Shown piece by piece: positions 10,538 through 23,700 of a stretch of 64,000 nucleotides of DNA. Origin of the DNA: Parasponia andersonii (taxonomy: Eukaryota > Streptophyta > Magnoliopsida > Rosales > Cannabaceae); assembly GCA_002914805.1 (NCBI GenBank), contig JXTB01000522.1, positions 146,796 through 210,795 of the forward strand, given 5' to 3'. Each line of letters begins with the position of its first letter. Positions within the stretch are counted from its first letter, which is position 1. A model generated the notes under the pieces. It saw nothing but the letters and a program-made list of their open reading frames with translations. It ran no database searches and had not been told where the DNA came from. A program made the translations under genes and the position numbers.

Positions 10538-13123
10538 CTACCAGTAATCTCCGCAAGAGCATGAACCTCCACTGAAGTGATGAAAACGGTAGGAATCCCT
10601 CAAAATTAGTAATCTTCCCACAATTTTGGATATGAGTTTGAAGGCGTTGTGACAATCTTCACATACTCTCAAATTCTTCATTACACGGATTGTTCTCCCA
10701 GCTGGTGTTGACAAAATCGCGAATGCCACAGCCAATTTTTCACTATGATATTTGAGCATATTCTCTTTCTCCTCTTCTTCCACATCATGTAAAACCAACT
10801 TTGTGGAAGAAACATATCCTTCTCGCTTCATTTTCAAATCCAACTCTTCTAAGAATGCATAGATCTTATCCTTCTCTGGGTGAACAGAGTCCCCAACTGA
10901 AAATGTATGAGTTTTGTTCTGCACTTCAACCCAACTATATCCTGGTACTTTCTTCACTCCTTTATCCCTCATTTTCAACCTCATCTTGCGAACATCACCC
11001 CATCTACCTGAAGCTGCGTATAAATTTGAAAGAAGAACATACATACCTGCATTTTTAGGCTCCATCTCGAAAATCATTTTAGCAGCCTGTTCACCTAATT
11101 CAGTATTGCCGTGAATCCTGCTAGCACCGAGGAGAGCTCCCCATGTTGCACCATCTGGTTCAAAAGGCATATTTCTCATTAAATTCTGGGCCTCATCTAG
11201 GCGCCCAGCTCGACCTAAGAGATCAATCATGCAAGTGTAGTGTTTTGAATTGGCTGTTATTCCATAATCTTGATTCATGGAGTGAAAATATTTTGTGCCC
11301 CTCTCTACCAAGCCAGTATGACTACATGCTGACATTACACCAACCTGGAATACAATTAGAAGAACTAGCCATTTTAGGGGGAGAAAATGTACATGTAATG
11401 AAAGGGAATGCTGTAAAACTTGCAAGATATTCGTCTTAGAGAGAAGAAAAGGAAAACATCATAAAATGATTAAAGATGTTGATGCATCGAATTCATGAAA
11501 AACACTATATTGGAAGGCAACGGTGTAAATAGAATTATACTTCCACAAATGAAAAATTCTTAAAAGGATAACATCACCAATTACCATTGTAACATCGTCT
11601 GGAATAATTCCTGCTGCCTTCATTGACTCAAAAATCACAAGAGCCTCTTTGCCAAACCCATGTCTTGCATAGCCTGCAATCATTGTGTTCCATGAGACTG
11701 TATCCTTTTGTTGTATCTCTTCAAACACATCATATGCTTCTTCTATGCTTCCACATTTAGAATACATTACAAGTAGTGCATTCCCTACATAGCATCCACT
11801 TTCAAATCCCGCTTTTACCAGTCGTCCATGCAATTGCTTTCCCAACTCTAGAGCACCAATCTCAGCACATGTGCTCAAAGCACAGGTATAAGAAGACCTA
11901 GTTAACCTTTCGCCTTCTCTTTTCATCTCCACAAATAACTGTAAAGCCTCATCACTGTGGCTATTTTGAGCATAGCCAGCAATCATAGCTGCCCAAGAAA
12001 TGGAATCGCGTTGGGGCATTCTATCAAAGATAAATCTTGCTTGGGCAACATCACCACTCTGAGCATATCCAGTGAGCATTGTATTCCAAGAACTGATATT
12101 CCTACATGGCATTGCCTCGAACAATTCCCTTGCTATATCCATTCTCTTACATCGAACATATCCCGAAATAATTGCATTCCATGAAACTGGATTCTTTACC
12201 GGCATGTTATCAAAAATTTCTCTTGCTTCAGCCAACATGTCATGCTGCACATAACCTGACACCATTGATGTCCATGCAAACACATCCCTAGCTGGAGACT
12301 CCTCAAATAACCGCCTGGCTTCAGACAATTCCCCATTTTGAGCATAACCTGTGATCATTGTATTCCACGAAACTGCATCCCTCATGGGCATTTGATCAAA
12401 AAGCTGCCTAGCATCAACTAACCTCTTTTTCCTCACATATCCACCCATCAAACAGTTCCAAGAAACCAGTTCCCAGTCTGTTTTGGACTTAAACAACTGG
12501 AAAGCATCCTCTATCCTCCCATTTTGCACATATGCTGAAAGCAAACCATTCCATGAAATCTCATTCTTGTTCGGCATCTTTTCAAAAATCTTCCTTGCTT
12601 CATCGACATGACCATACTGAGCATAACCAGATAACATAGCATTCCATGACACGACATCCCTTTCCGGCATTTTATCAAACAACACACGTGCTGCACCGAG
12701 ATTCCTGTTCTTCACATGCCCACTAAGCATCACGTTCCACGAGACCAAGTCTCTCTCGGGCATTTTCTCAAACAGGTCTCGCGCAAGATCAAACTTCTCA
12801 TTCGAGAGGTACCCAGATATCATGGCATTGAAAGAAACGACACTTCGTCGAGGCATATCGTTGAAGACACGAAGAGCAGCCTCCCATTGGCCGTTGCGCA
12901 TGTAGGAGGTAATGGCCATGTTCCATTTTACGACGTCGGCATCTGAGATGTTGGACGGCTTCTTCCTTGCATTGTGCTTTTGGGTCAGTGTTTTCTTTGA
13001 AGGAATTGGGTATGGAGTTGTGCCCTCAGTGGTTGGAAGTCCGTCGTAGGTGGGTTGTGTTTGTAGTGAACGCAAGCAGTTGCCATGGAACTGTCCGAAT
13101 GGGCGAGTCCGGAGCATGTTCAA
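10538..13123 (-). CDS. DYW-class pentatricopeptide repeat protein (At4g02750-like)
   Basis: Two exons, 11585-13123 and 10538-11344, flank a 240 bp GT-AG intron and give 781 residues. The exon join restores the usual [12 protein letters not shown] segment. The N-terminus is rich in Arg, Ser and Gln with few acidic residues, as in organelle transit peptides. About a dozen P/L/S PPR motifs follow, each with the (V/I)SWN(A/T)M(I/L)(S/T)GY core. The C-terminus has E/E+ motifs and a DYW domain with HSEKLA, CEDCH and terminal CGDYW. In this family, PPR motifs bind RNA and the DYW domain is a cytidine deaminase for C-to-U editing in mitochondria or plastids. The zinc-binding His, Glu and Cys positions are present, so the gene looks functional. 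Length and motif order match the Arabidopsis protein At4g02750. The RNA target cannot be told from sequence. Confidence 0.93.
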
Positions 13124-14832
13124 GCTGGAAAAAACAGCAAATGTTACTACACTTCCTTCTGTCTTTCATCTACATGAAGTTAATAGGGTCAATTACAAAC
13201 ATATCCCCGCAGTAATTTTTCGCCTGTCTGGTACAATCTAATGACACGAATTGTTGTTCCTGCCAAATAAAAGTAGAACATATTGTTATTGGAAGTACTA
13301 TAAAATGATCAGGTACCATCAATTACTTATAATCATGAAAATGAAGACAAATGGAATTGTAGTGTAGGTAACTTTGCTCTAAACTGTAATGAGGTCTCAC
13401 AATTTGTATATCCTCTCCCAAATGGTTGAATCCAGAGCCTTCCTCTTATACTATATATTAAAAATAAAAATTTTCCTCGTTCAAACCTGAGTTATACAAT
13501 CCAACAAAATGCCGGTAAAGTAGATCAAATCAAAAGTAATTGGAATACAAGTCGTTCAACAATAGATACGTATATTCACGTATTATACGAAAGTAAGTGA
13601 TAAGGCTAGCAATAAATCTTTCAGAAGGTATTTTCAGGGTAGTTGTAAAGGTAAATTCAGGGGATCCGAGTATAGTGGAGCCAACACAAAAGCAAGCAAA
13701 GAAGTACAATCCTCTTATAAACTTCTTAAATCATATTAAAATAATGAATCATTTTTACACATACAGAAAAGACGTCTCATGTAACAGGGCTAAGAAGTAA
13801 TAATATCAAATTTGTTATGTAAGATTAATGCTTTATGTGCAAGTTGATCCTAAAAGCTACCATATGCCAAGAAAGAACAATTAATATTTCTTCTGGTTTC
13901 ATAACCTGCTATAGGATTAAAGTTCTTAACAAAATAACTTTTGCATTACAGCCAACAGGTTTTAGAGTACCAGGAATGATAGATAAGCCTAGATCTGTAA
14001 ACAACATGATAATAGTCTTGCCAAAACTTATCGGCTACTTATCCCTCCGAATATTGCCATAAGTGAGTACGCTTGGAGCCCGCCAACAAGCTGGCTGGCT
14101 GTTTCGTACAGAGGAAGAGTATATCATCTTTTTTTTTTTTTTTTTAATCACGAAATTTAAGTATTCTGTAACTTAAATTCTAAAATTTGAACTCTACAAA
14201 TAATATCTTGATATTAAAAATTTTTAAAAATTAATATCTTGACAGATTTTAAAATTTTTGAAAATTAATACCTTTAACAAATATTTTAAATAATTTTAAC
14301 TAATAAAATATAATAATATCCTCTAAATTAAGATGAATAATATATATTAATCAAGTTTTAATGGATGATATTATTGTTTTTTCATTCCTAAAATTGATTA
14401 AAAAATCTGTCTAAAGTATTAATTTTCAGAAATCCTTAATCTCAAGGTATTATTTTGTAGAATCCAAATTTCAAGATTTAAATTCTAGAACACCTAAGTT
14501 TTAATGTATTTTTTTTCTGATATCGATATATAATTAGAGCTATTTGAAGCTAGATCTATAAAATGAAATATTTAGGCTGCCATTACCAGAGGAAGTGCCA
14601 CGAAATTCGTCATTAGGCAGCTATACACGGTAATGTTATTTGTCCTCCTCTAAACATCTTGATTACTTGCAAGTTAAATCTATGTCGTTTACTGAGTCCA
14701 TGAAATAGATTAAGACCTTGAAAATGTAAATACCAAATTTACAATGTAATTTTCAAAAATTCATGTACATAGCTTGCTCAAAATTTCTCTCCCCCGTGAG
14801 TTACCAAAATTCTCATCACTTAGTATCAGAAC
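13124..14832. other. PPR upstream region and PELP1 3' flank; source of the duplicate
   Basis: The segment 13836-14832 is the parent-like copy of 7640-8450. A T run lies at about 14130-14146. The last part is probably PELP1 3' UTR. No other coding frame looks real. Confidence 0.6.
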
Positions 14833-17315
14833 TCACTCATCTTCCTCATCTGTATCAGAATCTGTAGATACATCCACAAGTTCTGGATATTCGTCAGAAT
14901 CTGATTCATGGTCCATTTCAGAATCTAATGTTGAAGAAGTACCAATTGTGGTAAACACGTCAGATTCAGCAACCAAGCTATCCTGGCACAAGGCACTATC
15001 ATTATCTTCTTGCTTTGAAGCACCGCTGCCTGAAGTAATCCTCTCCAACACTCTTTGAGATCCTGTTGAACCATCAGTGTTTGCAACTGATGAAAATTTT
15101 GTGGAAACAGAATCCTGATTAAGCGGCACGGATTCAGGAAGTTGGTGAGACTCAGCCATAAGTTCATCCCCACCGCCTTGAATCTCCACATCTGCATCGG
15201 CCGCCTCTGGCTTCTGCTTATTTCCTTCAGGAATCTCTTTATTGGAACCATCGCCAGAAAGCTTTATATCTTCACGAACTGATAAAGTTTCAGATGGATT
15301 CTTATTGTCGTACATAGTCTCTACAGGGTCACTCACTGCAGCTTCTGTTTCTTCTCCATCTCCCATCAAATACTCATGGTGTACATGATCCTCCAAGTGA
15401 GGAGCACACTGTTCCCTTTCCTTTGTGCCACTCGAAAATGGGTTTCTGTGCTTGAGTCTGTCAGAGTAAACATTCAATGGATTTTCGTGATGAACGTCAT
15501 GAAGTGGAAAATTTGCTGTAGGGAAATCGTCCACCGAAAGTGCCCTGGGATGTATAAAAACTTCCAAGGCTAAAAGAGCATGTGCACAGAACTCAGCAAG
15601 TTTTGTTCCAGTTTCTTGTTTGCCTGCAGAAATCCTTATTACATAGTTACAAGATAAACTGCTTTGAGAAACCTAGTATCAATTGATTGTTTTTATATCG
15701 GCTTAAATTATAAGATCTATTGACAAGTCCCTATAACAATTTAGAGGGTGTTGCATCTTGTAGGACAGACTGGGATCATCATAAATCTAAGAGTGCCTAA
15801 TATTATACTTGGATTCTTTATTTAGTAATACATAATCCTATACATCTTAGACTTCTTTCTATACTAAAACATAATACTATACGTCTTAGACTTCTTTCTA
15901 TGCCATTTAATCATTATCCATGGAGGCACATAGTTATAAAATTAAAATGCAACTTATTTTCAGAGAGCACTTTCATTGACGTTGTCAGGTTTTTTCATAC
16001 AACACCTAAAATGCAATAACAAAGACCCTAACTTCATGCTTAAGCTCCCTTTATTGTCTTCATTAGCAAATACACATCTCTGTTCTTTCAATCAGGTTCA
16101 TCACCATATGGAATTGCCAATATCCTAATTTTAAGAGGGGAATTTACGTGGATAAGTCTGTTGAACCCTTAAAAATATTTTACAGATGGCCAGTTGATAC
16201 TCCTGGATTTCTTTCCTTCTCTAAAGTACTGTGTTTCTACAAAAATTTGTGATTAGACAAGTCCATTTGATGATTAAAAGTAGGCTACAATATTATTGCC
16301 ATAAATAATTTACCTCTGCGAAAAAGTTCAAGACCCTGTGCTAAATGCTGTGGATGGAAACGAGAAGACAGAAAAGAAGCCAAAAGTGTTTGTAATGCTG
16401 CCAACTGCACATTTACCCAGCTTACAGTTCGTTCATTAGACTGTATAATGTTCCTTTCCTCACTGAGGCAACCCCCTTTCGAAGAACTCTCTACAGTATT
16501 TATCAAATGAAGATCAAGATTTAATAGCCAATGCTCAAATTTTGCATCAAAATTTGAGAGCCTGTTCTTATATTTATCAAGATCACTCTTAGATCTTGGA
16601 GCACCACCCTGCAAAAGTACAAACATTCTTTTACACATACACGTACATGTAAATTTCAAAGAGCACACTCCCGAGTGAGGGTAACTTTAGTTCTATGGCA
16701 CCATTAGATGCATGGACCCAACATTCTGACCGATATTATTTATGAGTGATACACATACCACAGTAAGAAGAGCTTCCAATGCCTCAAGTGCGGCTATTCT
16801 CAAAGAAAGCAGAGTTGTCGGTTGGCTTTTCTGAGATACCACTTCTAAACTGCCATCAAGCCCCTCTTCAAGAAATCCAGCTGTAGAACCACGTTTCCTT
16901 TTTTTACGGCTTGGCTGTGATAATGATTCGGTAGAGGGCTTTGAGTTTGCACTTGAAGATGTTCCACCACCCTCATAACCAATGGGATTCAAATCAAGAA
17001 ATGCATTATACAAAACTTCCTGTGAAAGACATAGTCCCATTCCTGATACAGAATTGACAGAATCAATAAAACCTTCAAACGTGTTTTCCAGGGCAAAAGA
17101 TACTGACAGTTATAGGCAAAATTGGTAACATGACAAGACACTATGCAATAACACAAGTAAGCAAATATTGTGATGAATACAATTGCAAAGTAACATAAAT
17201 TGATTCCCATTATGTGGAACAAGCTGCAGATAACATCCGCAGATGAAGAAACCTTACATTTAATATCAAAAGGTGATCTCATGTAAAAAATGCTTGTTTC
17301 TTGTTTCCTCTTTCT

Positions 17316-17347
<32 letters not shown>

Positions 17348-17731
17348 GTATAATTATCATTGTCAAGGCTATTGTTATTATATCTCTTTTTCTCGGGAGT
17401 GTGATGCAGGGCTTAGGCACTTTGGAAGGCACAACCTGCTCAGCTGCTCTTTATTGTTCCGAGCATTATCTTAGTCCATTATCTTAGGATGAAAAGTACC
17501 CAAACAATGTAAAAGTTAATAAACTGAAAAACCTGTTGATGATTGTTCAGTCTTCCAACTCCTAGTAATACTATCAAAATTACCTTTTGACAAAACCTGT
17601 AAGGACATGGGAATGCTATCAAATTATCTTTTGACAAAACCTGTAAGGATATGGGAAGAGAGAGAGTTCGGTCTTCCAAAGTCCTAGTAATACTATCAAA
17701 ATTATCTTTTGACAAAGCCTGTAAGGATATG

Positions 17732-17770
<39 letters not shown>

Positions 17771-20700
17771 AGCAAACTTACTCTTGTTTAAAGCAGCAAT
17801 ACTCAATGAAATCATGGAAGTGTTAATTTCTACTTCTCATACTAAAAAAAGTTATTCAGGCAATAATACATGCCAGAGAGAGAATTAGCAAACTTACTCT
17901 TGTTTAAAGCAGCACTACTCAATGAAATCATGGAAGTGTTAATTTCTACTTCTCATACTAAAAAAGGTTATTCAGGCAATATATGCCAGTAGATTATTTG
18001 TGTTGATGATAGAGGTCCATCATCCAACATTACAAAATTATAGATCAATATCGAGCAGTTAAATATATAAGTGCCAAATGTTTGTTAAAGCCATTAAGCA
18101 ATGCATCTATGTCATCTTGCAACTTCCAAGATGCCAAAAAAGAGTCTACACTTAAAATGAACAAGATTTGAAAAAAAAAAAAAAAAAAAGTAATATCCTT
18201 AGATCTGCAAGTTAGTTTCAGTCTTGTTGTCATTTTCTTCTCTAGGATTTCTGCTGCCTCCATTTAGATCAGAGTTGCTCAACCCATATCTGGTTCTACA
18301 ATTCTCTCCCCATGAGTCTACACATTGAATTACCTCATGACATCATCAAGTTAGTCCATGCTTTGCCTTTTTTCAGAGTGGAACAGTCTCTAATCTCAAG
18401 ATTCTACCTCTTCATCAAGACCCAAAATTTGGGATTGCCATTTCAGCTTATCGGTTGGTTCATGATGCATTTGAGTTTTAACTCGCCGGAGTCGAGTTCT
18501 CGAACTCCGGGAGAATGATGTAGACATGAAACACAATATATTAAGAAATTATATTATTCTTATTATTTAGAATTATTTAAATTTATTATTAGGTATTATT
18601 TAATTTTGGGTAACTAGATTTGTGTTTCCTGTTTCTATTAGTTTCTAGAATTTGTCTATTTTCCTAGTTGTGTCCAATTGCCTATTTATAAATAGGCTAA
18701 ACTATGTAATTGCTTTTCAAACTATAATGAATTAATAAACGATTATTGAGTTTTCTCTACCTATGGATCTCTCTATCTGAGTTCTTATCTTGATTCTCTA
18801 TTGCTCTTCTAGCCATTCACCTATTTCCGCCTAAATTCTATTACTCCTTATTTTTCTACCTATTCTCCTTCTAAATTCTCATTTTATCCTACGTCATGAA
18901 CTTATGCTGATAGACCAAGACTTTAATATTTTATTCCTAAATAATCTACTCAATCTCTCTGTTCTATTTTGCCTAAAATAACTACGTAAATGAATATATA
19001 TGACATCCATAAGCCGAAATATCAGAATGGAAAGAAAATAAGATAAGCCAAGCAGATAGAAAGATTTAATCTTGCACAAGAATTGAGAAATTAACTGGTG
19101 CGTATCAAATCATATCAATTTCTTTAGTAACCTGACCAAGTTTTTGCCCAATAGTTGAATACTAGAACTTGACAGTTATTAAGTAAAACTAGATAGAAAA
19201 TATGTAAATAAACTACGACGTACCAACACCCATGGATATCAACAATATCTTCGTAATTGAGTACATCTTTGTTCTCAATTCTGGTAATGTACATTTCTTA
19301 AAGTAGACTGAGATGAGGCGCACAATAGATGCAGCATGAGGTAAAAGTTGACTGTATGAATAATAAAAAAATATAAACAAAAGGTGAGTACCCTGTTCCA
19401 GGAAGGAAACGAGAAACAGAAAATAATACAAGGAAAATCTCTTGAAAACATGCATGCTGACAAAATAAGGTACTCGAAGAGCAGCACTAACATTCCTAGA
19501 TTTAAATATAATTAAGCACATTATAGTATTATTCAGGTGGTACCAGGCCTGGTAGCTGACTCATACACATCAAATATGCAAAAGCACCTATAAGTATCAG
19601 TGAATTTGAAGCACAAGTACAAAACTGACATGGTACAAAGTGCTCTTCATATTATGAGAAGTTTTCGTTTTTGTTGCTGGTATACCTCTAAGACTGAATA
19701 AAAAAGGCACAAGTCATTAAGCACATTAACCAACACTTTGGGGCCCCTGTTCTATCAACTTTGGGAACAACTGGTTATCCTGCATGCTAACAAAAGCTTA
19801 ATTTTCTCTTCGGTCTTTTAAAAGCAACATCTTTTTTATGAATGGAGAAAATATTCAAAAATCTAACCCTCAACTCAATCACTTCCCACAAGGAAGATCT
19901 GGAGGTAAGTGCAAGCAAGCACATGCATTCATGCACATGCTTAGGCAAAATGAAGATGTAGATGATAACAACATAGTAACCTCGACTAGATTAACAAAAA
20001 GGAAACCTCTTGTCAAATTCTAACAGGATAATGAAAATAGAAGAAAACTATTCTAACTTACCTGCGTACACCCTTTATAATTGCAGTAAGGAGTTCCAGA
20101 CTATAAAGGTGCAAAATGGGAAGTTCTGAAGAAAGTAACTCTTGCTCTGTGGCTGTAACAAAAGGCGGAAGTGAAGGTGGCAGAGAGGCATCCACCATCA
20201 GCACTCTTTCAACAAGAGTGAGTAAAGAGCGAACATGTACAGTGACCTACTATTACATAAAAACATCAGATTACTGACTAAGATCACATTTATCGACTAA
20301 AAGTCTTAAAAATAAAAGAATTTGTTTAGTTTTCAATGTCAAGAAAAAGTACTTTTATTTTCAATATTAGTAGAATGGACCAAACCAAAGTTTGTCCACA
20401 GAGGGTAAGTCAAGGACTACGATCAGGCCAAAAGGCATAGTTGATACAATAAAAGTATGCACAGACAATCTGCAATCTCTATTTTATTGAAAGTTTCCCA
20501 AGATAGCTAACAAAATCGAAGAGCACCTGAATAGGGTATGAACTTGTGAGCATTGTAGAGCAGCAAAGAAATAATGCAGAGACACTGGATGTTAGCAGAT
20601 GTTCGGACCTCTTGCTCATGCTCTGCGATCGTACTCCTGACACTGCAAGTCCTCCAAATGGAGGAGGGAGATCTTTTCCTGGTGGAAGCAATAATCTTAT

Positions 20701-23700
20701 GGCTTCATCGAAACGTTTAGTTTCTGGAGGGGGGAAAAAGTCATTATTGTCCTTAAAATAAGCAAAAGAATAAAAGGGCACACTAAAGGCTTTAAGGCAC
20801 ACCTCCTTCAAAACCCTTAAAGGCATCATTCAGATGATTATTTATCCATATCAAGATTTTCTGCATCATTAAAGACCAACTGTCCACATCTCCTCTTGAT
20901 TTTGGAAGCAATGCTAGACAATGGGCAAGCTTCTGAAAGTAGAACCCAAAATAAATTCACGTGACTTTCGGGCTTTTGTTGAAACCACAGCCATAATGAG
21001 CAAACAGATTAACTTTACCTTCAACATATTAAAACTGCAGGTATCTGACAAAAATTTTGAAGCAATAGCTGCTTCAGCCTGCAAGCACATAACATCATAA
21101 GTGATGGGGTTCAAACTTGTATTAGTAAGCCAGATCTAGTGCTTTTGGGATGAGGTTCAAACTTGAAATATGATAATTTAAGTTTCGCAAATGGTTTTTG
21201 GACAAAGATATCACAATAATAACCAACGGCAAGAAACTATCATACGATGCATAAAATCATATACTGTTTAATTTCCGTTTAGTAAATGAATTGGAATCAT
21301 TTTCTGTATCCCAACAAGCATTTGATGAAAGTCCAGGAGTTTTGTTTCCATCTTTTTCAATACAGAGGACTTTTGAAAGAAGTGTCCAACAAGTAACATA
21401 TTTACGTTTTTAACAACATTGGCAGTATATACTAAAGCTTAACCTGGCCCTAGCACGAATTGGGCCTAACAAGCTTATGGTACCACATCACACAAGACTA
21501 CGGTACATTGTAAAGGACAAGTGTCAAGGAAAACTTCATTAACAAGCTTGGATAACCAACTTGAGATTTGACTATTTAGAAACAATCACGTTAACTAAAT
21601 AGATGACATCACTATGAACATGTCAGTATCTCTCTTGCTCGTTATTATGTTTTATGTTACACACACACATCTATGATCCCACCAATCTCTATGTTAAATT
21701 CTCCAAATCTGAAACTTCCAAATGCCAAGATATATCAGATGCAGATAACATCAGTGGCCTCTCATGAAGACCACAACTGAAAATCTAGAATGTATTTTCC
21801 ATTTTCCATATACAAGAAGCAAAGTTCACTGAATCATGCCTGAAGTTCGTAATATCAACATTAGTACTTACACTTTCATAATGACGACCAACGGAAAATG
21901 GAAAGAAAGTAATAGCGGTGCATAATAAATGAACTGCTCCATCCTGCACATGAGGAAGGAAGGTAAGAAAAAGTATTTTCAAAAGACAATTAAAAAATAT
22001 TAATAAAAATCAAAATTACTTAGCATAGAACAATTAAAAAGAAGAAACTGAACAAACTCATCCCTCCCTCTACGTGTGTCCAAATGACAACGGACACACT
22101 TCTAGCCTGGCTTTCTGTACTCAAGTAATGGGCTTCTGCATGGGACAGTTAGGTCTTATTGGGAAGGCAAAAGGGCTTTGCAATGTTAAAAAAGGAAACA
22201 TGCATTAAGCCAAATAAACAATGATAGGTGAAAATTTTGGTTACTCTAAAAGCAGGTATTGGAGGACTGAATGCTGAAACTTGTGGTTGCTTTGTACAGG
22301 TCATTGTGAAGGAAAAGTGGAAAGAGGCAACAAACAGGTAACATGCAAATAAATATGTAATCTATGATCATATGAACAATACACAGTCAAACAAGTCACA
22401 GGTAGTTAATTTTTTTTTTTTTTTTGGGGGGGGGGGGGGGGGGGATGAAGAAAAGCAAGAAAAACAGTAGGCAACTTGCAGTTAAACACTCCAAATTTTG
22501 TCAACAGAGTCTGATTGTTTGAGTACCAAAAAGAATAAGGGCTTAGATAACTAACACAAATAAAATAATAATAATTTTCCCCATGGGGTTGAGATCCATG
22601 GTTTAATACCTAACAAACATAAGAAACATTGAACGCTAACATATAACAAAAAGTAAATTTACACTCAAACTCTGCTAATAGGAAACATAGATTCGACTCA
22701 TTTAGAGATTTAACATTAATCCAAAACAGTGAGCTAGCAGACCAAAATTTAAAAATACTGCAACAGCCACTAAGAATAGCTGTAGGTAGGTACCCAAAAT
22801 TGTTAAGAATATGCGAATACTAGAGACTGCCATCAGTGACATGCAGTAATATATGCTCTAAGTTGTAACAGATGAAGACTTCATTTGTTAATTTAAGTGA
22901 AAAAACCCTGAAAATAATAAAAAATTTCAATAGTTTAATACAGTATAGCTTAGTAGCAATAGTGAATGTTTTTGAACATAAACAGCTTACCCAAACTGCC
23001 TCTGAATTATCATCATTTAACAGCTTCAGAACGGGTTGAATGACTTTCCCAGCATGGGCTGTCCCATCTTTCTTTACATTTGGAAATCCTCCCAGCCTAA
23101 ATCAGAAAAGATTTCAAAGGTCATAAAAAGCGGCACCACTACTAATTTGCACTCAGGCTTCAAATGTTGAAAAAAAAAATCATAAGTATTACAGTTGCAA
23201 CCACACTAAGTCGAGCCATAACACAGTTTCACAAAACACACTTTATGCAGATGCCATGGACTAGTGAAATGCCAGTCCTTAAGATTTGGAAGAAGAAGGC
23301 AAGACAAACAGGAATTTAAGATTAATGATGACCAGAGTGACTCACAAAGTTTCCACCCATGCAACAGACTTGGTCTAATTTATAAATTGGGATATATTTA
23401 AGAGGATCGTAACTATTTTTATTGAAGATATGTCCGTCATGGCTAAGCAAGTATTTGAAGTACCACCATGTTTGCCGTAATGCCCAGTTGGTGTTTAAAG
23501 CACCGATCACATGGCAATGCAACCATATATGTGAAGATTATGTGTCTCATTCTATACATTGGGGGTTATAGGATGAGGGAGGCATCAGTGTGGTTCTGCA
23601 CCTCTCTTGTGCTTGTTAAGGGAGAATGAGATATCCCAGAAATAAATTAGGATATGACCATAGAAAATAATGATCAATCACGTATACCATGCCTTTTGAC

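Noticed and set aside
10801..13241. Several 60-98 codon plus-strand open frames
   Set aside because: All are antisense to the intact DYW PPR gene and show no family resemblance.
17290..17487. Open frame with a poly-Gly run
   Set aside because: It is produced by the T/G homopolymer in a PELP1 intron.
19213..19521. 102-codon minus-strand open frame as a separate gene
   Set aside because: Only 19224-19351 is real coding sequence, as PELP1 exon 10; the rest is intron read-through.
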